Assembly (NCBI GenBank): GCA_934589835.1
Contig: CAKTOK010000012.1
Coordinates: 1-35,307, forward strand
Origin: an uncultured Oscillospiraceae bacterium
GTDB taxonomy: Bacteria; Bacillota; Clostridia; Oscillospirales; Oscillospiraceae
Direction: 5' to 3'
Length of the DNA: 35,307 nt
How positions within the stretch are numbered: position 1 is the first letter of the stretch; every line of letters starts with the position of its first letter. Below, piece by piece: positions 8,538 to 16,165 of this stretch. A program made the translations under genes and the position numbers. The notes under the pieces were generated by a model. It was not told the origin of the DNA, searched no databases, and saw only the letters and a list, made by a program, of their open reading frames with translations.

Positions 8538-8860
8538 ATGAAGCACCTCCCGTAAAGCGCTGCGGCGCTTACCGCAGGCAGGGCAACAGTATAGGCGGCG
8601 GAGCCGGAAATGTCAACTGTTTTCGCCGAGCTTCAGCGGCAGGGTGGGCTCGTACTAATTTCGGGAGAAGAGCTTGCAGACAGTCAGCACCATCACCAGA
8701 AGCAGAAAGGAGAGCATGCCGTTCAGCGCCGCAGCTTGGCAAGATAATCGGCGGTCAGGGTCAGACATGGAGGCGCTTGAACAGAATACGCCGCAGATAC
8801 AGCGAGATAGCGCACAGTATACCGGTAGAGCTCACGATGTTTCCCGCTGCTTTGTGCTTT

Positions 8861-8883
8861 GTGCTGCGATAGTATCGCAGCAC
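8861..8883. promoter_or_regulatory. 23-bp perfect palindrome, possible operator
   Basis: Two 11-base arms, GTGCTGCGATA and TATCGCAGCAC, flank a single central G. With no loop it is a poor RNA hairpin and looks more like a dimeric protein-binding site. It sits about 250 bases upstream of the ABC operon in a stretch without a convincing gene. Confidence 0.4.
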
Positions 8884-8972
8884 TTGGCAGCCACTGTCGG
8901 TCAAGAGCTGTTTTCAAAAAACAGAGGAATTTTTGCGTACTCTATGAAAGCGGCCTGCGTCCTCACCGGCAT

Positions 8973-9041
8973 GACCAATTTCGGAAGCAAAGCGACCAAA
9001 TTCGGAAGCTCCTCCCATTTTTGACGCTGATTTGCTATGAT
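8973..9041 (+). promoter_or_regulatory. Phased direct repeats before a -10 box, possible activator-dependent promoter
   Basis: Two 16-base repeats, GACCAATTTCGGAAGC (8973-8988) and GACCAAATTCGGAAGC (8994-9009), differ at one base and start 21 bp apart, two turns of DNA. A TATGAT box (9036-9041) follows with no good -35 at the expected spacing. The repeats end where a class II activator would contact polymerase. A 7-bp hairpin (9081-9101) lies in the presumed leader before the permease gene. The rest of 8555-9131 shows no supportable gene. Confidence 0.4.
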
Positions 9042-9131
9042 TGCATCTGTCGAGAAGAGGGAAGCATTACCTGAGAAGGACGAGACACGTCGGCTGTCTC
9101 GATATTCTTGTGGAGGGGAGGGCGAAACGGA

Positions 9132-9818
9132 TTGCACATCGATGAGATTATTTATAAAACGTTGATCGCCGGCGATTCCTACAGGACCCTGCTGAAGGGC
9201 CTGTGGGTGACATTGCAGATATCCCTGCTTTCGCTGCTGCTCGGAACGCTCCTCGGAGCGGCCGTCTGCGCCATGCGGAGAAGCAGGGGCCGGTTCATCC
9301 GCAGCATTGCCGCGGTGTACATGGCAGTCGTCAGAGGAAGTCCGGTCCTGCTGCTTCTGATGTTGATGTACTATGTGGTGTTTGCCGGCAGCAGCGTGTC
9401 GCCGGTCATGGTGGCTGTGGCGGCCTTTTCCCTTCACATGAGCGCCTATACGGCAGCCTGCTTCTATGCTGCCATCAACGCGACGGACGCCATGCAGGTC
9501 GAGGCGGCGCGGACGCTGGGCTTTTCCAGATGGCAGGCGTTTACCCTGATCACCCTGCCGCAGACGGCAAAAATTGCAAAGGAGACGTACCAGTCCACCA
9601 TCGTCACGCTGATCCAATGGACCAGCGTGGTGGGCTATGTGACCATCACGGATCTGACGAGAGTCATAAACAACATCGGCAGCCGCACGATGCAGCCGCT
9701 CTTTATGATCCTGGTGGGCCTGCTGTTGTATCTCGGAATGGCCTATCTCAGCTACGGCGTATTTGCCCTTGCGGGCAAAGTGTCTGCGTGGAGAAGGAAC
9801 AGGAGGGGGAAGGCATGA
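9132..9818 (+). CDS. ABC transporter permease, polar amino acid (HisM/GlnP) type
   Basis: A 228-residue inner-membrane permease with about five helices. The conserved EAA loop that docks with the ATPase is clear ([21 protein letters not shown], split across about residues 128-149), as is the [14 protein letters not shown] segment typical of amino-acid importers. The likely start is the TTG at 9132, nine bases after GGAGGGGAGGG; an in-frame TTG at 9108 lies upstream of that site. The stop overlaps the ATPase start (ATGA). It is the only permease gene in the operon, so it would act as a homodimer. Confidence 0.88.
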   Translation: MHIDEIIYKTLIAGDSYRTLLKGLWVTLQISLLSLLLGTLLGAAVCAMRRSRGRFIRSIAAVYMAVVRGSPVLLLLMLMYYVVFAGSSVSPVMVAVAAFSLHMSAYTAACFYAAINATDAMQVEAARTLGFSRWQAFTLITLPQTAKIAKETYQSTIVTLIQWTSVVGYVTITDLTRVINNIGSRTMQPLFMILVGLLLYLGMAYLSYGVFALAGKVSAWRRNRRGKA

Positions 9819-10915
9819 GCATGATCCGGGTAGAAAAATTATCCAAAGCCTTTGGCTCACTGCAGGTCCTGAAGAACGTAGATCTGACGGTCGAAAAGGG
9901 AGAGCGGATCGTTATTATCGGCGGCTCCGGCTGCGGAAAGAGCGTTTTTCTGCGCTGCATGGATTTTCTGGAAATACCGGACGAGGGTGCCGTATTCATC
10001 GGAGACGATGAACTGACCTCCAACCAAAGGGACCTGAACCGTATCCGGCGCAGGGTGGGGATGGTCTTTCAGGGCTTTCATTTATTCTCCCACATGAATG
10101 TGCTGGATAATATTACACTGGCGCCGGTCAAGCTGCTGGGGCTGTCCCGGGAGGAGGCGGAAAAGAGGGCGGAAGCACTGCTTAAAATGGTGGGTCTGGA
10201 GAGCAAGAAATACACCATGCCGGACGTGCTGTCAGGCGGCCAGAAGCAGCGGATCGCCATTGTGCGCTGCCTTGCCATGGAGCCGGAGGTCATGCTTTTT
10301 GACGAGCCGACTTCGGCGCTGGACCCCACCATGGTGGGCGAGGTGCTGGCGACCCTGCGGCTCCTCGCCAGGCAGGGCATGACAATGGTCATCGTCACCC
10401 ATGAGATGGAGTTTGCAAAGGAGATCGCCAGCAGGATTCTCTACATGGATGAACAGGGGATCTATGAGGAGGGAACGCCGCAGGAGATCTTTGAAGCCCC
10501 GAAAAGGAAGAAGACCAGAGACTTCATCCACAAGATGAAGTACCTGTCGTGGCGGATCGAAGATCGCGCCTTTGATCTGATGCAGCTTCAGGGCAATATC
10601 CGCAGCTTCGCCAACCGCTATGGGCTGGACGCGAAAAAAACCAACCGGCTCCAGCTCTGTACAGAGGAGCTGATCTACGAAATGCTGAACTACGGACAGG
10701 CCGGCGACGCTCCCGATATACAGATACAGATCTCCTTTGATGAGCGGGACAAATGCACGATCATCGAATTGTGCAGCAGGGGGAACAAATACGATCCCTT
10801 TGAAGCGGAGCCGGACGACGGGATCCACCTGGGCGTTACGATTCTGAAAAACACCGCAAAACGGATAGCTCACCGTTTTGACGGCGAAAATAATTGTTTT
10901 GAGATCGAATTGTAA
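9815..10915 (+). CDS. ABC ATPase fused to a C-terminal HATPase_c-like domain
   Basis: A 366-residue two-part protein. Residues 1-245 are an amino-acid-type ABC ATPase: Walker A GGSGCGKS at 36-43, Q86, signature LSGGQKQR at 139-146, Walker B VMLFDEP at 159-165, and H196. Residues about 247-366 are an extra domain resembling the SpoIIAB/RsbW-type histidine-kinase-like ATPases, with a predicted N-box helix at 282-294 ([13 protein letters not shown]) and a G-box-like segment at 335-340 (DGIHLG). The usual N-box Asn is replaced by Tyr or Glu, so nucleotide binding there is doubtful. ABC importers of this family normally stop at about 245 residues. Start ATG overlaps the permease stop. Confidence 0.85.
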   Translation: MSMIRVEKLSKAFGSLQVLKNVDLTVEKGERIVIIGGSGCGKSVFLRCMDFLEIPDEGAVFIGDDELTSNQRDLNRIRRRVGMVFQGFHLFSHMNVLDNITLAPVKLLGLSREEAEKRAEALLKMVGLESKKYTMPDVLSGGQKQRIAIVRCLAMEPEVMLFDEPTSALDPTMVGEVLATLRLLARQGMTMVIVTHEMEFAKEIASRILYMDEQGIYEEGTPQEIFEAPKRKKTRDFIHKMKYLSWRIEDRAFDLMQLQGNIRSFANRYGLDAKKTNRLQLCTEELIYEMLNYGQAGDAPDIQIQISFDERDKCTIIELCSRGNKYDPFEAEPDDGIHLGVTILKNTAKRIAHRFDGENNCFEIEL

Positions 10916-10929
10916 GGAGGAAAATGGAC

Positions 10930-11751
10930 ATGAAAAAAGTGCGTGTGTTTGCGGGCCTTATCCTATGCGCTGCAATGCTCTTTGCCATGGTGGGATGCGG
11001 CGAACAGAAGGCCCCTGTGGAGGAGGAAAGCATCCTGTGCGGCATCATGAACTGGCAGGAGCCTAACGATCTGGATATATTCCCCACACCGGCGCTGGGC
11101 GAATGGAAGCAATACAGCAGCCTGACCTCGATGGTCTTGGATTTGAATGCCGGAAATGTGGAATACCTGCTTGTACCGGCTTCGGTCGCAGGCTATCTGA
11201 AAGCACAGGATGATTCGCTGACCATCGCTCCCGGCGGCGCCGGCGTTCCTACGGAAATACGCATGGCGGTGCGTGCGGAGGATACGGAGCTTTATCAGCT
11301 GCTGCAGGGTGGCATTCGGGCGCTTCGAGAGGAGGGCACGCTGGACGCCCTGATCGATACCTACATCACCAATATTTCCACAAGCGGTTCTGACGGCGGC
11401 GCGCAGGGAGATCACGAGGGCGCTTATGTGGTGGGCGTAACGGGCGATCTGCCCCCGCTGGATTATGTGGCTGCGGACGGCGTGCCCGCCGGCTTTAATG
11501 TGGCGCTGATGAATGCGATCTCGGATAAGATGGGTGCTGCGTTTACCTTTGTGCAGGTGGAGGCGGATGCCAGACTGTCTGCCTTGAGCAGCGGGAAAAT
11601 CGATGTGATCTTCTGGTACGGCAACGTGCAGGGCTACACCTCCGAGAGAGACGAGCTGCTGATCACAGATGAATATTATGAGGACAATGTTTACTATGTG
11701 ACGAAATCCTTCGATATGAACAGGGTCCTGGAAGCGATGAAGGCACAGTGA
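10930..11751 (+). CDS. Amino-acid-type substrate-binding lipoprotein with lobes in swapped order
   Basis: A 273-residue lipoprotein (lipobox AMVGC). It resembles SBP_bac_3 solute-binding proteins, but in an odd order. Residues about 40-150 look like the second lobe and closing helix of such a protein (LNAGNVEYLLVPASVAGYL; then AVRAEDTELYQLLQ and REEGTLDALIDTYI). After a Gly/Ser linker, residues about 165-260 look like a first lobe (VVGVTGDLPPLDYVAADG, AGFNVALMNAISDKMG, LSSGKIDVIFW). Start: the ATG at 10930 is nine bases from GGAGG; one two codons earlier is only three bases away. It follows the fused ATPase by 14 bases. Confidence 0.8.
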   Translation: MKKVRVFAGLILCAAMLFAMVGCGEQKAPVEEESILCGIMNWQEPNDLDIFPTPALGEWKQYSSLTSMVLDLNAGNVEYLLVPASVAGYLKAQDDSLTIAPGGAGVPTEIRMAVRAEDTELYQLLQGGIRALREEGTLDALIDTYITNISTSGSDGGAQGDHEGAYVVGVTGDLPPLDYVAADGVPAGFNVALMNAISDKMGAAFTFVQVEADARLSALSSGKIDVIFWYGNVQGYTSERDELLITDEYYEDNVYYVTKSFDMNRVLEAMKAQ

Positions 11752-11769
11752 GAAGGGAAAGGAAGAGAA

Positions 11770-12888
11770 ATGCGTAAGATCGTAGCGTTACTTTTATCGA
11801 TGGCCGTGCTGGGCTCCTGCGCGGCGGGCTGCTCTTCAAGGGAAAAAAGCCCTGTGGAGGGGAAGAAAGTGGCGTATATCATGTATATGGCTTCCTCCCC
11901 CATCTTTGAAATGTGGTCGGAGGCCTTTCAGGAAACGGCAGAAGCGCTTGGCATGACGGCGGACACCTTTTTCTGTGACGACAGCGACGAGGCGTGGCGG
12001 AGCAGGATCCAGCAGTGTGTGGAGGAGGGCTACGACGGGCTTCTGGTGTCTCACGGCGGAGTAGATTATGCGTGGGAATTCCTTTCGGGCATTACAGCGG
12101 CTCATCCCGATCTGAAAATTGCGACTTTCGACACCTCCTTCCGCGATAAAAACGGCGATACGCAAAGGATCGATGGCGTGGTCCAACTGTTCCAGCGGGA
12201 TTCCGGCCTTGCGGCGGTCCTGGTGGAGGAGCTCCTGAATAGGTACCCCGATAAGGCGGAAGCCGGAAAACCGGTGAATATTCTGCAGGTACAGGAGGAG
12301 AACTACATTATCGCCTTTGACCGCCGTCAGGTGGGCTATGAGCTGTACGAAACGGTGGGAAAGATCAAGACGCTGGAGCAAATCGCGCCGGAGGACCATC
12401 TGAAGCCTGTAGCCTCCATGCAGGAGGTCGCGGAGAGGGCCATCCGTCAGTACGAGGAAGGCGAAATAGACGGGATATGGTGCTGCTACGACGCCTATGC
12501 ACAGGGGGTATATCAGGCGCTGAGAGCGTTGGACAGCGACATTCCGATGGTGTCCATCGATATTTGCGATGAGGATATCCGGTTCATGGCAGAGGGCTTG
12601 AACTGGAAGGCCTGCGCCACCACCAACTGGACGCTGAACGGAGAATTTGCCTGTAGGGTGCTGGCATTGGAGATGGCCGGACAATATGACGATATTAAGG
12701 CGGCTTCCTGCTACTACGAAAGCCCCGGAATGTGGATGGAGATCCCATCCGTGATGGTAACGCAGGAGCAGATCATGTCGGGGCAGGACATCACCATAAA
12801 AAATCTATCTGCCGTGGCGGACGCATCGTATACGGACAAAAGCTGGATGCCGTCCTGCGACTGGATGACGGCTGCCCTCGGCAGCTGA
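11770..12888 (+). CDS. Ribose-type (Peripla_BP_4-like) substrate-binding lipoprotein
   Basis: A 372-residue lipoprotein; signal peptide with lipobox AAGC, Cys21. The mature protein has the type I binding fold: KKVAYIMYMASSPIFEMWSE opening the first lobe, CVEEGYDGLLVSHGGVDYAW, and DIPMVSIDICDEDI in the second lobe. Such proteins bind sugars or signalling molecules (RbsB, LuxP relatives) and normally work with ribose-type permeases, not with the amino-acid-type permease found here. It starts 18 bases after the first binding protein and ends at a strong terminator, so it is the fourth gene of the operon. The ligand cannot be named. Confidence 0.82.
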   Translation: MRKIVALLLSMAVLGSCAAGCSSREKSPVEGKKVAYIMYMASSPIFEMWSEAFQETAEALGMTADTFFCDDSDEAWRSRIQQCVEEGYDGLLVSHGGVDYAWEFLSGITAAHPDLKIATFDTSFRDKNGDTQRIDGVVQLFQRDSGLAAVLVEELLNRYPDKAEAGKPVNILQVQEENYIIAFDRRQVGYELYETVGKIKTLEQIAPEDHLKPVASMQEVAERAIRQYEEGEIDGIWCCYDAYAQGVYQALRALDSDIPMVSIDICDEDIRFMAEGLNWKACATTNWTLNGEFACRVLALEMAGQYDDIKAASCYYESPGMWMEIPSVMVTQEQIMSGQDITIKNLSAVADASYTDKSWMPSCDWMTAALGS

Positions 12889-12942
12889 CCGCAAACGGTG
12901 TGTTAACGTCAGGTCATGGCACGGGGATGTAAGCCGACCTAA

Positions 12943-12986
12943 GCAAAAGAGGCGCGGACGGGATATTCCGTCCGCGCCTCTTTTGC
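12943..12986. terminator. Bidirectional terminator between the ABC operon and the two-component genes
   Basis: A 19-bp perfect stem (12943-12961 with 12968-12986) with a six-base loop carries four A on one arm and four T on the other. It lies 54 bases after the binding-protein stop. The remaining 13.0-13.1 kb spacer to the convergent kinase gene shows nothing else. Confidence 0.85.
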
Positions 12987-13097
12987 CCCTTCCGCGTATT
13001 TCCCCGTGTGGGTCAACTCGTGATGGCGCGGGGATGGTCACAGTTTGCGCTGCCGCAAGTAACCGGACTGCGGATGACCGAACCGTAGCCTTCGCCG

Positions 13098-14156
13098 TCA
13101 TTCTCCTGCCGTGGGCAGCGTCACGGTGAAAGTGGAGCCGTTCCCCGGGCGGGAGAACACCGCCACCTGCCCGCCGCACAGCTTCACCACGCGGCGGACG
13201 ATAGACAGACCCAGCCCGCTCCCGCGGTCGTTGGGATACGGCGCGGCGCGGTAGAATTTGTCGAAAATGTGGCGCTGGGTCTCCTCGTCCATGCCGATGC
13301 CCGTGTCGGAGATGGACACAGTGACCTCGCCCTCGCCCCGCCGCAGCACCACGGTGATCTGCCCGCCGGCGGGGGTGAAGCGGATGGCGTTGGAGAGCAG
13401 GTTGGACCAGATATGCTCCACCAGCTCCTCACTGCCGTAATAGTCCGCCCGATCCAGATCCCCCTCCACCGTCAGGCCCTTTCGCAGCCAGTCCTTCTCC
13501 TGCTGCCGGACGCACCGGCGCAGCTGCTCGTCCAGGCTGTACAGGGTCTTGCCGCACACGATCTCGGTGTTTTCGTACTGGGCCAGCTCCAGAATATGGG
13601 TGCTCATGGAGGCCAGCCGTTCGGATTGCTGCACCACCGTGTCCGCATAGGCCTGCCGCTGCTGGGGCGTCAGATCGTCGTTTTGCAGCAGCTTGGCAAA
13701 GCCGCGGATGGAGATGAGCGGCGTTTTGAATTCATGGGAAAGCGTGTTCACGAAGTCCATCCGCAGCAGTGCCACACTGGATAGCTCCTCCGCCATTTTG
13801 TTAAAGCTGCGGATGTATTCCGCCACCTCGCCCCGGGCGCCCCGCAGCTCCACCCGCACGGCGTAATTGCCCTCTGCCACCGACTGCGTGGCCTGCATCA
13901 GCCGCGACAGCGGGGCCAGATACCCGCGGAAGATGAAGACCGCCAGCACAACGCCCAATATGGCGCTGACGGTCAGGATGAGGATGGGCCACAGCAGGGT
14001 GTAGCTGGCATCCTCCAGATGGATCAGCCGCTGCACCAGCGCGAAGATGCCCAGCGCCAGCGCCACATACACGGCCACCAGCCCCAGCACCAGCAGGAAC
14101 ATGGTGCCCAGCAGTCGGACGGGTGGGGTTTCCTTTTTTGCCTTACTTCTGACCAT
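13098..14156 (-). CDS. Two-component sensor histidine kinase
   Basis: A 352-residue membrane kinase. Two helices (about 14-42 and 52-77) enclose only a short external loop of about ten residues, so it may sense within the membrane or through a partner. A HAMP-like linker follows (YLAPLSRLMQATQSVAEGNY). The HisKA box SHEFKTPL carries the phosphorylated His141. The ATPase domain shows NLLSNAIRFTP (N-box), SDTGIGM, FDKFYRA and GSGLGLSIV. The true start is the ATG at 14154-14156, seven bases after GGGAGG; it overlaps the response-regulator gene by 14 bases. Confidence 0.93.
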   Translation of the reverse strand: MVRSKAKKETPPVRLLGTMFLLVLGLVAVYVALALGIFALVQRLIHLEDASYTLLWPILILTVSAILGVVLAVFIFRGYLAPLSRLMQATQSVAEGNYAVRVELRGARGEVAEYIRSFNKMAEELSSVALLRMDFVNTLSHEFKTPLISIRGFAKLLQNDDLTPQQRQAYADTVVQQSERLASMSTHILELAQYENTEIVCGKTLYSLDEQLRRCVRQQEKDWLRKGLTVEGDLDRADYYGSEELVEHIWSNLLSNAIRFTPAGGQITVVLRRGEGEVTVSISDTGIGMDEETQRHIFDKFYRAAPYPNDRGSGLGLSIVRRVVKLCGGQVAVFSRPGNGSTFTVTLPTAGE

Positions 14157-14835
14157 CGTTATCCTCCCGTGGCATCCCCATATAGCCGAAGCCGCGGATG
14201 GTCCGCAGCTCAAAATCCGGATCGTCGCGGAATTTCTCCCGCAGGCGGGAGATGTAGACCTCCACGGTGTGCTCGTCCACCTCACTGTCCAGATCCCAGA
14301 TGTCGTCGATGAGCTGCCGCTTGGTAAAAAGCGTGCGGGGGTAGGACAGCAGCTTGTACAGCAGCAGAAACTCCTTGGCGGCGAGTTGCCGGACGCCCTG
14401 CGGGGTGATGACCTGCAAGGAGCCGCGGTCCAGCACCGTGGAGCCCACCGTCAGGCGACGGTCGGCCCGACTGCAATACCGCCGCAGCAGCGCCTCGATG
14501 CGCCAGAGCATCTCCTCCTCGTCCACGGGCTTCACCATGTAATCATCCGTCCCTGCCCGAAAGCCGCGGCGCTTGTCCTCCTGCGTCACGCGGGCCGTCA
14601 CCATCAGCACCGGCAGGTCGCAGCTCCCCTCCCGCAGCGTCTGGGTGAAGGCGATGCCGTCCATCCGCGGCATGGTGATGTCCACCACCGCCAGATCGCA
14701 CTGGTAGTGCTCCATCACCTCCAGCGCCTCCACACCGTCCCGGGCGGGGCACGGCTCGTAGCCTGCCCGACGCAGCACCTCGCACATCAAAAAGCGGGTG
14801 CTGTCATCGTCCTCGGCCACCAATATCCGAAACAT
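14143..14835 (-). CDS. OmpR-family response regulator
   Basis: A 230-residue DNA-binding regulator. The receiver domain has the acidic pocket AEDDD at 7-11, phospho-acceptor Asp52 (VDITMPRMDG) and a conserved Lys-Pro (VKPVDEEEM). The C-terminal winged helix shows LAAKEFLLLYKLLSYPRTLF and VDEHTVEVYISRLREKF, then RGFGYM. The ATG at 14833-14835 follows a GGGAGGGA site. It is cotranscribed with and overlaps its kinase, and is divergent from degV; its targets are unknown. Confidence 0.95.
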   Translation of the reverse strand: MFRILVAEDDDSTRFLMCEVLRRAGYEPCPARDGVEALEVMEHYQCDLAVVDITMPRMDGIAFTQTLREGSCDLPVLMVTARVTQEDKRRGFRAGTDDYMVKPVDEEEMLWRIEALLRRYCSRADRRLTVGSTVLDRGSLQVITPQGVRQLAAKEFLLLYKLLSYPRTLFTKRQLIDDIWDLDSEVDEHTVEVYISRLREKFRDDPDFELRTIRGFGYMGMPREDNDGQK

Positions 14836-14923
14836 ATCCGTCCCTCCCTGTGTTTTTCTGAATTTTATCACACCCGTTTTCAAAAATCGAGGCTTTTTTG
14901 AGCTTGCGTTGAGGTTTCTTCGG

Positions 14924-14929
14924 TATACT
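14924..14929 (+). promoter_or_regulatory. Probable -10 box of the degV promoter
   Basis: TATACT preceded by CGG lies 35 bases before the degV start. The -35 region is poor (TTGCGT or CTTGCG at 14-15 bp), which suggests help from an activator. The same CGGTATACT string appears in the promoter at 15971-15979. Confidence 0.4.
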
Positions 14930-14964
14930 GCCCCTGACATAGGAAAAAACAGGAGGAACATCCC

Positions 14965-15831
14965 ATGCCCAGACCGGTCTGCATCACCTACGACAGCACC
15001 TGCGACCTGACGCCCCAGCTGCTGGAGCGCTTCCAGATCCGTACCGTGCCCCTGACCATCCAGAGCGGGGAGCGGGTCTTCCCAGACGATGGACGCTATA
15101 CCTCGGCGGAGCTGTACGCCGACTATCGCCGGAACGGCACGCTGCCCAAAACCGCAGCCGTCAGTCCGGAGGAATTCAAGGCCTTTTTTGCGCCTATTTT
15201 GGCGGAGGGCTATGACATCGTCCACATCGACATCAGCTCCGAGCTGTCCTGCACCTGCCAGAACGCGGTACTGGCGGCGCAGGAGCTGGCGGAGCAGGGA
15301 GCGGTCCATGTGGTGGACAGCCGCCAGCTCTCCACCGGCGGCGGATTGCTGGCCCTGCAGGGCGCCAAGCTGCGGGACAGCGGCATGGCGGCCGCGGACA
15401 TCGCGGCGGAGCTGCGCCGTCTGGCGCCCCACAGCGACACCAGCTTCGTGCTGGACACGCTGGAGTATATGTGGAAGGGCGGGCGGTGCAGCGGCGTGAC
15501 GGCCTTGGGCGCCAATGTGCTGAAGCTGAAGCCCTGCCTTGAAATGCGGGAGGGGAAGCTGGCGGTGTGCAAGAAGTACCGCGGTACCATGGACAAGGTG
15601 TACCGCCAGTACATCACCGAGCGGCTGACCGGCAAGACGGCGGCGGCCGACTACGCCTTCCTTACCCACTCCGGCGAGGTGCCGGAGGACACGCTGCGCC
15701 AGCTGACGGCGCTGGTGCAGGAGCTGGCGCCCTTCAAAGAGGTGTTCGTCACACAGGCGGGCTGCACCGTGTCCTCCCACTGCGGTCCCGGCACGCTGGG
15801 CGTGCTGTTTCTGCGCCGGCCGGAGCAATAA
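14965..15831 (+). CDS. DegV family fatty-acid-binding protein
   Basis: A 288-residue cytoplasmic protein. DegV/FakB proteins bind a fatty acid and present it to the FakA kinase. The N-terminal EDD fold begins CITYDSTCDLTPQ with the conserved DSTCDL, followed by TAAVSPEEF, HIDISSELSCTCQNA and VVDSRQLSTGGG. The second half has FVLDTLEYMWKGGRCSG and ends with HCGPGTLGVLF, which closes the lipid pocket. Length is normal. The ATG has AGGAGGAA seven bases upstream. No fakA is in the window; the gene is a single transcript ending at its own terminator. Confidence 0.93.
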   Translation: MPRPVCITYDSTCDLTPQLLERFQIRTVPLTIQSGERVFPDDGRYTSAELYADYRRNGTLPKTAAVSPEEFKAFFAPILAEGYDIVHIDISSELSCTCQNAVLAAQELAEQGAVHVVDSRQLSTGGGLLALQGAKLRDSGMAAADIAAELRRLAPHSDTSFVLDTLEYMWKGGRCSGVTALGANVLKLKPCLEMREGKLAVCKKYRGTMDKVYRQYITERLTGKTAAADYAFLTHSGEVPEDTLRQLTALVQELAPFKEVFVTQAGCTVSSHCGPGTLGVLFLRRPEQ

Positions 15832-15851
15832 GCTCCCGCCGCAAGCCACAA

Positions 15852-15888
15852 AAAAGGGCCTCTGTCCAGATGGACAGAGGCTCCTTTC
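15852..15888 (+). terminator. Intrinsic terminator of degV
   Basis: A stem (about 15856-15867 with 15872-15883, one G-T pair) with a four-base AGAT loop is followed by a short T-rich tract, about 20 bases after the stop codon. Confidence 0.7.
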
Positions 15889-15943
15889 TGTATGCAAAAG
15901 GCGCCGCCGCTGCGGCGCACCGGCGGCATCGTACAAATAGCAG

Positions 15944-15979
15944 CAGAGTGACAGGGGCTGTCACCCTCTGCGGTATACT
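15944..15979 (+). promoter_or_regulatory. Inverted repeat overlapping a promoter with long spacer
   Basis: An inverted repeat (CAGAGTGACAG at 15944-15955 region and CTGTCACCCTCTG at 15959-15970, one bulge) overlaps GTGACA (15949-15954). A TATACT -10 box (15974-15979) follows after 19 bp. A 19-bp spacer with dyad symmetry resembles promoters under MerR-family control, though here the dyad lies over the -35 rather than centred in the spacer. No regulator gene is adjacent. Confidence 0.4.
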
Positions 15980-16010
15980 CGACAGCAGAAACGACAAGGA
16001 GGACAAACTC

Positions 16011-16133
16011 ATGGATCAATGCGGGGAAATGCGGGCGCAGGTCGAGCGCCTCTGCGACGGGCTTCAGGCCTTCTCCGGCACGACACAGATACAAGCCATC
16101 AGCGGCTCGCAGACGAAGAGCATCCGCAGATAA
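16011..16133 (+). CDS. Short 40-residue frame, possibly a truncated gene
   Basis: An ATG with a very good AAGGAGGA site six bases upstream and a promoter about 30 bases before that opens a frame of only 40 codons. The product begins MDQCGEMRAQVERLCDGLQ and ends in a basic tail. I recognise no family. Either it is a genuine small protein, or it is the start of a longer gene cut off before purB. The strong expression signals are the reason to list it. Confidence 0.4.
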   Translation: MDQCGEMRAQVERLCDGLQAFSGTTQIQAISGSQTKSIRR

Positions 16134-16165
16134 TTTACAGTTGCTTTGTGCCCACTGCAATCGGT

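Noticed and set aside
8655..8883. Two tiny minus-strand hydrophobic frames (8655-8717 and 8761-8883)
   Set aside because: Both look somewhat like membrane peptides, but neither has a ribosome site. They could be remnants of one frameshifted membrane protein, which I cannot support.
9203..9814. Upstream extension of the fused ABC ATPase frame
   Set aside because: It overlaps the permease gene in another frame and has no domain content; the ATG at 9815, coupled to the permease stop, is the real start.
14836..15936. N-terminal extension of the response-regulator frame across degV
   Set aside because: The stretch is antisense to degV and low complexity; the receiver domain begins right at the ATG at 14835.
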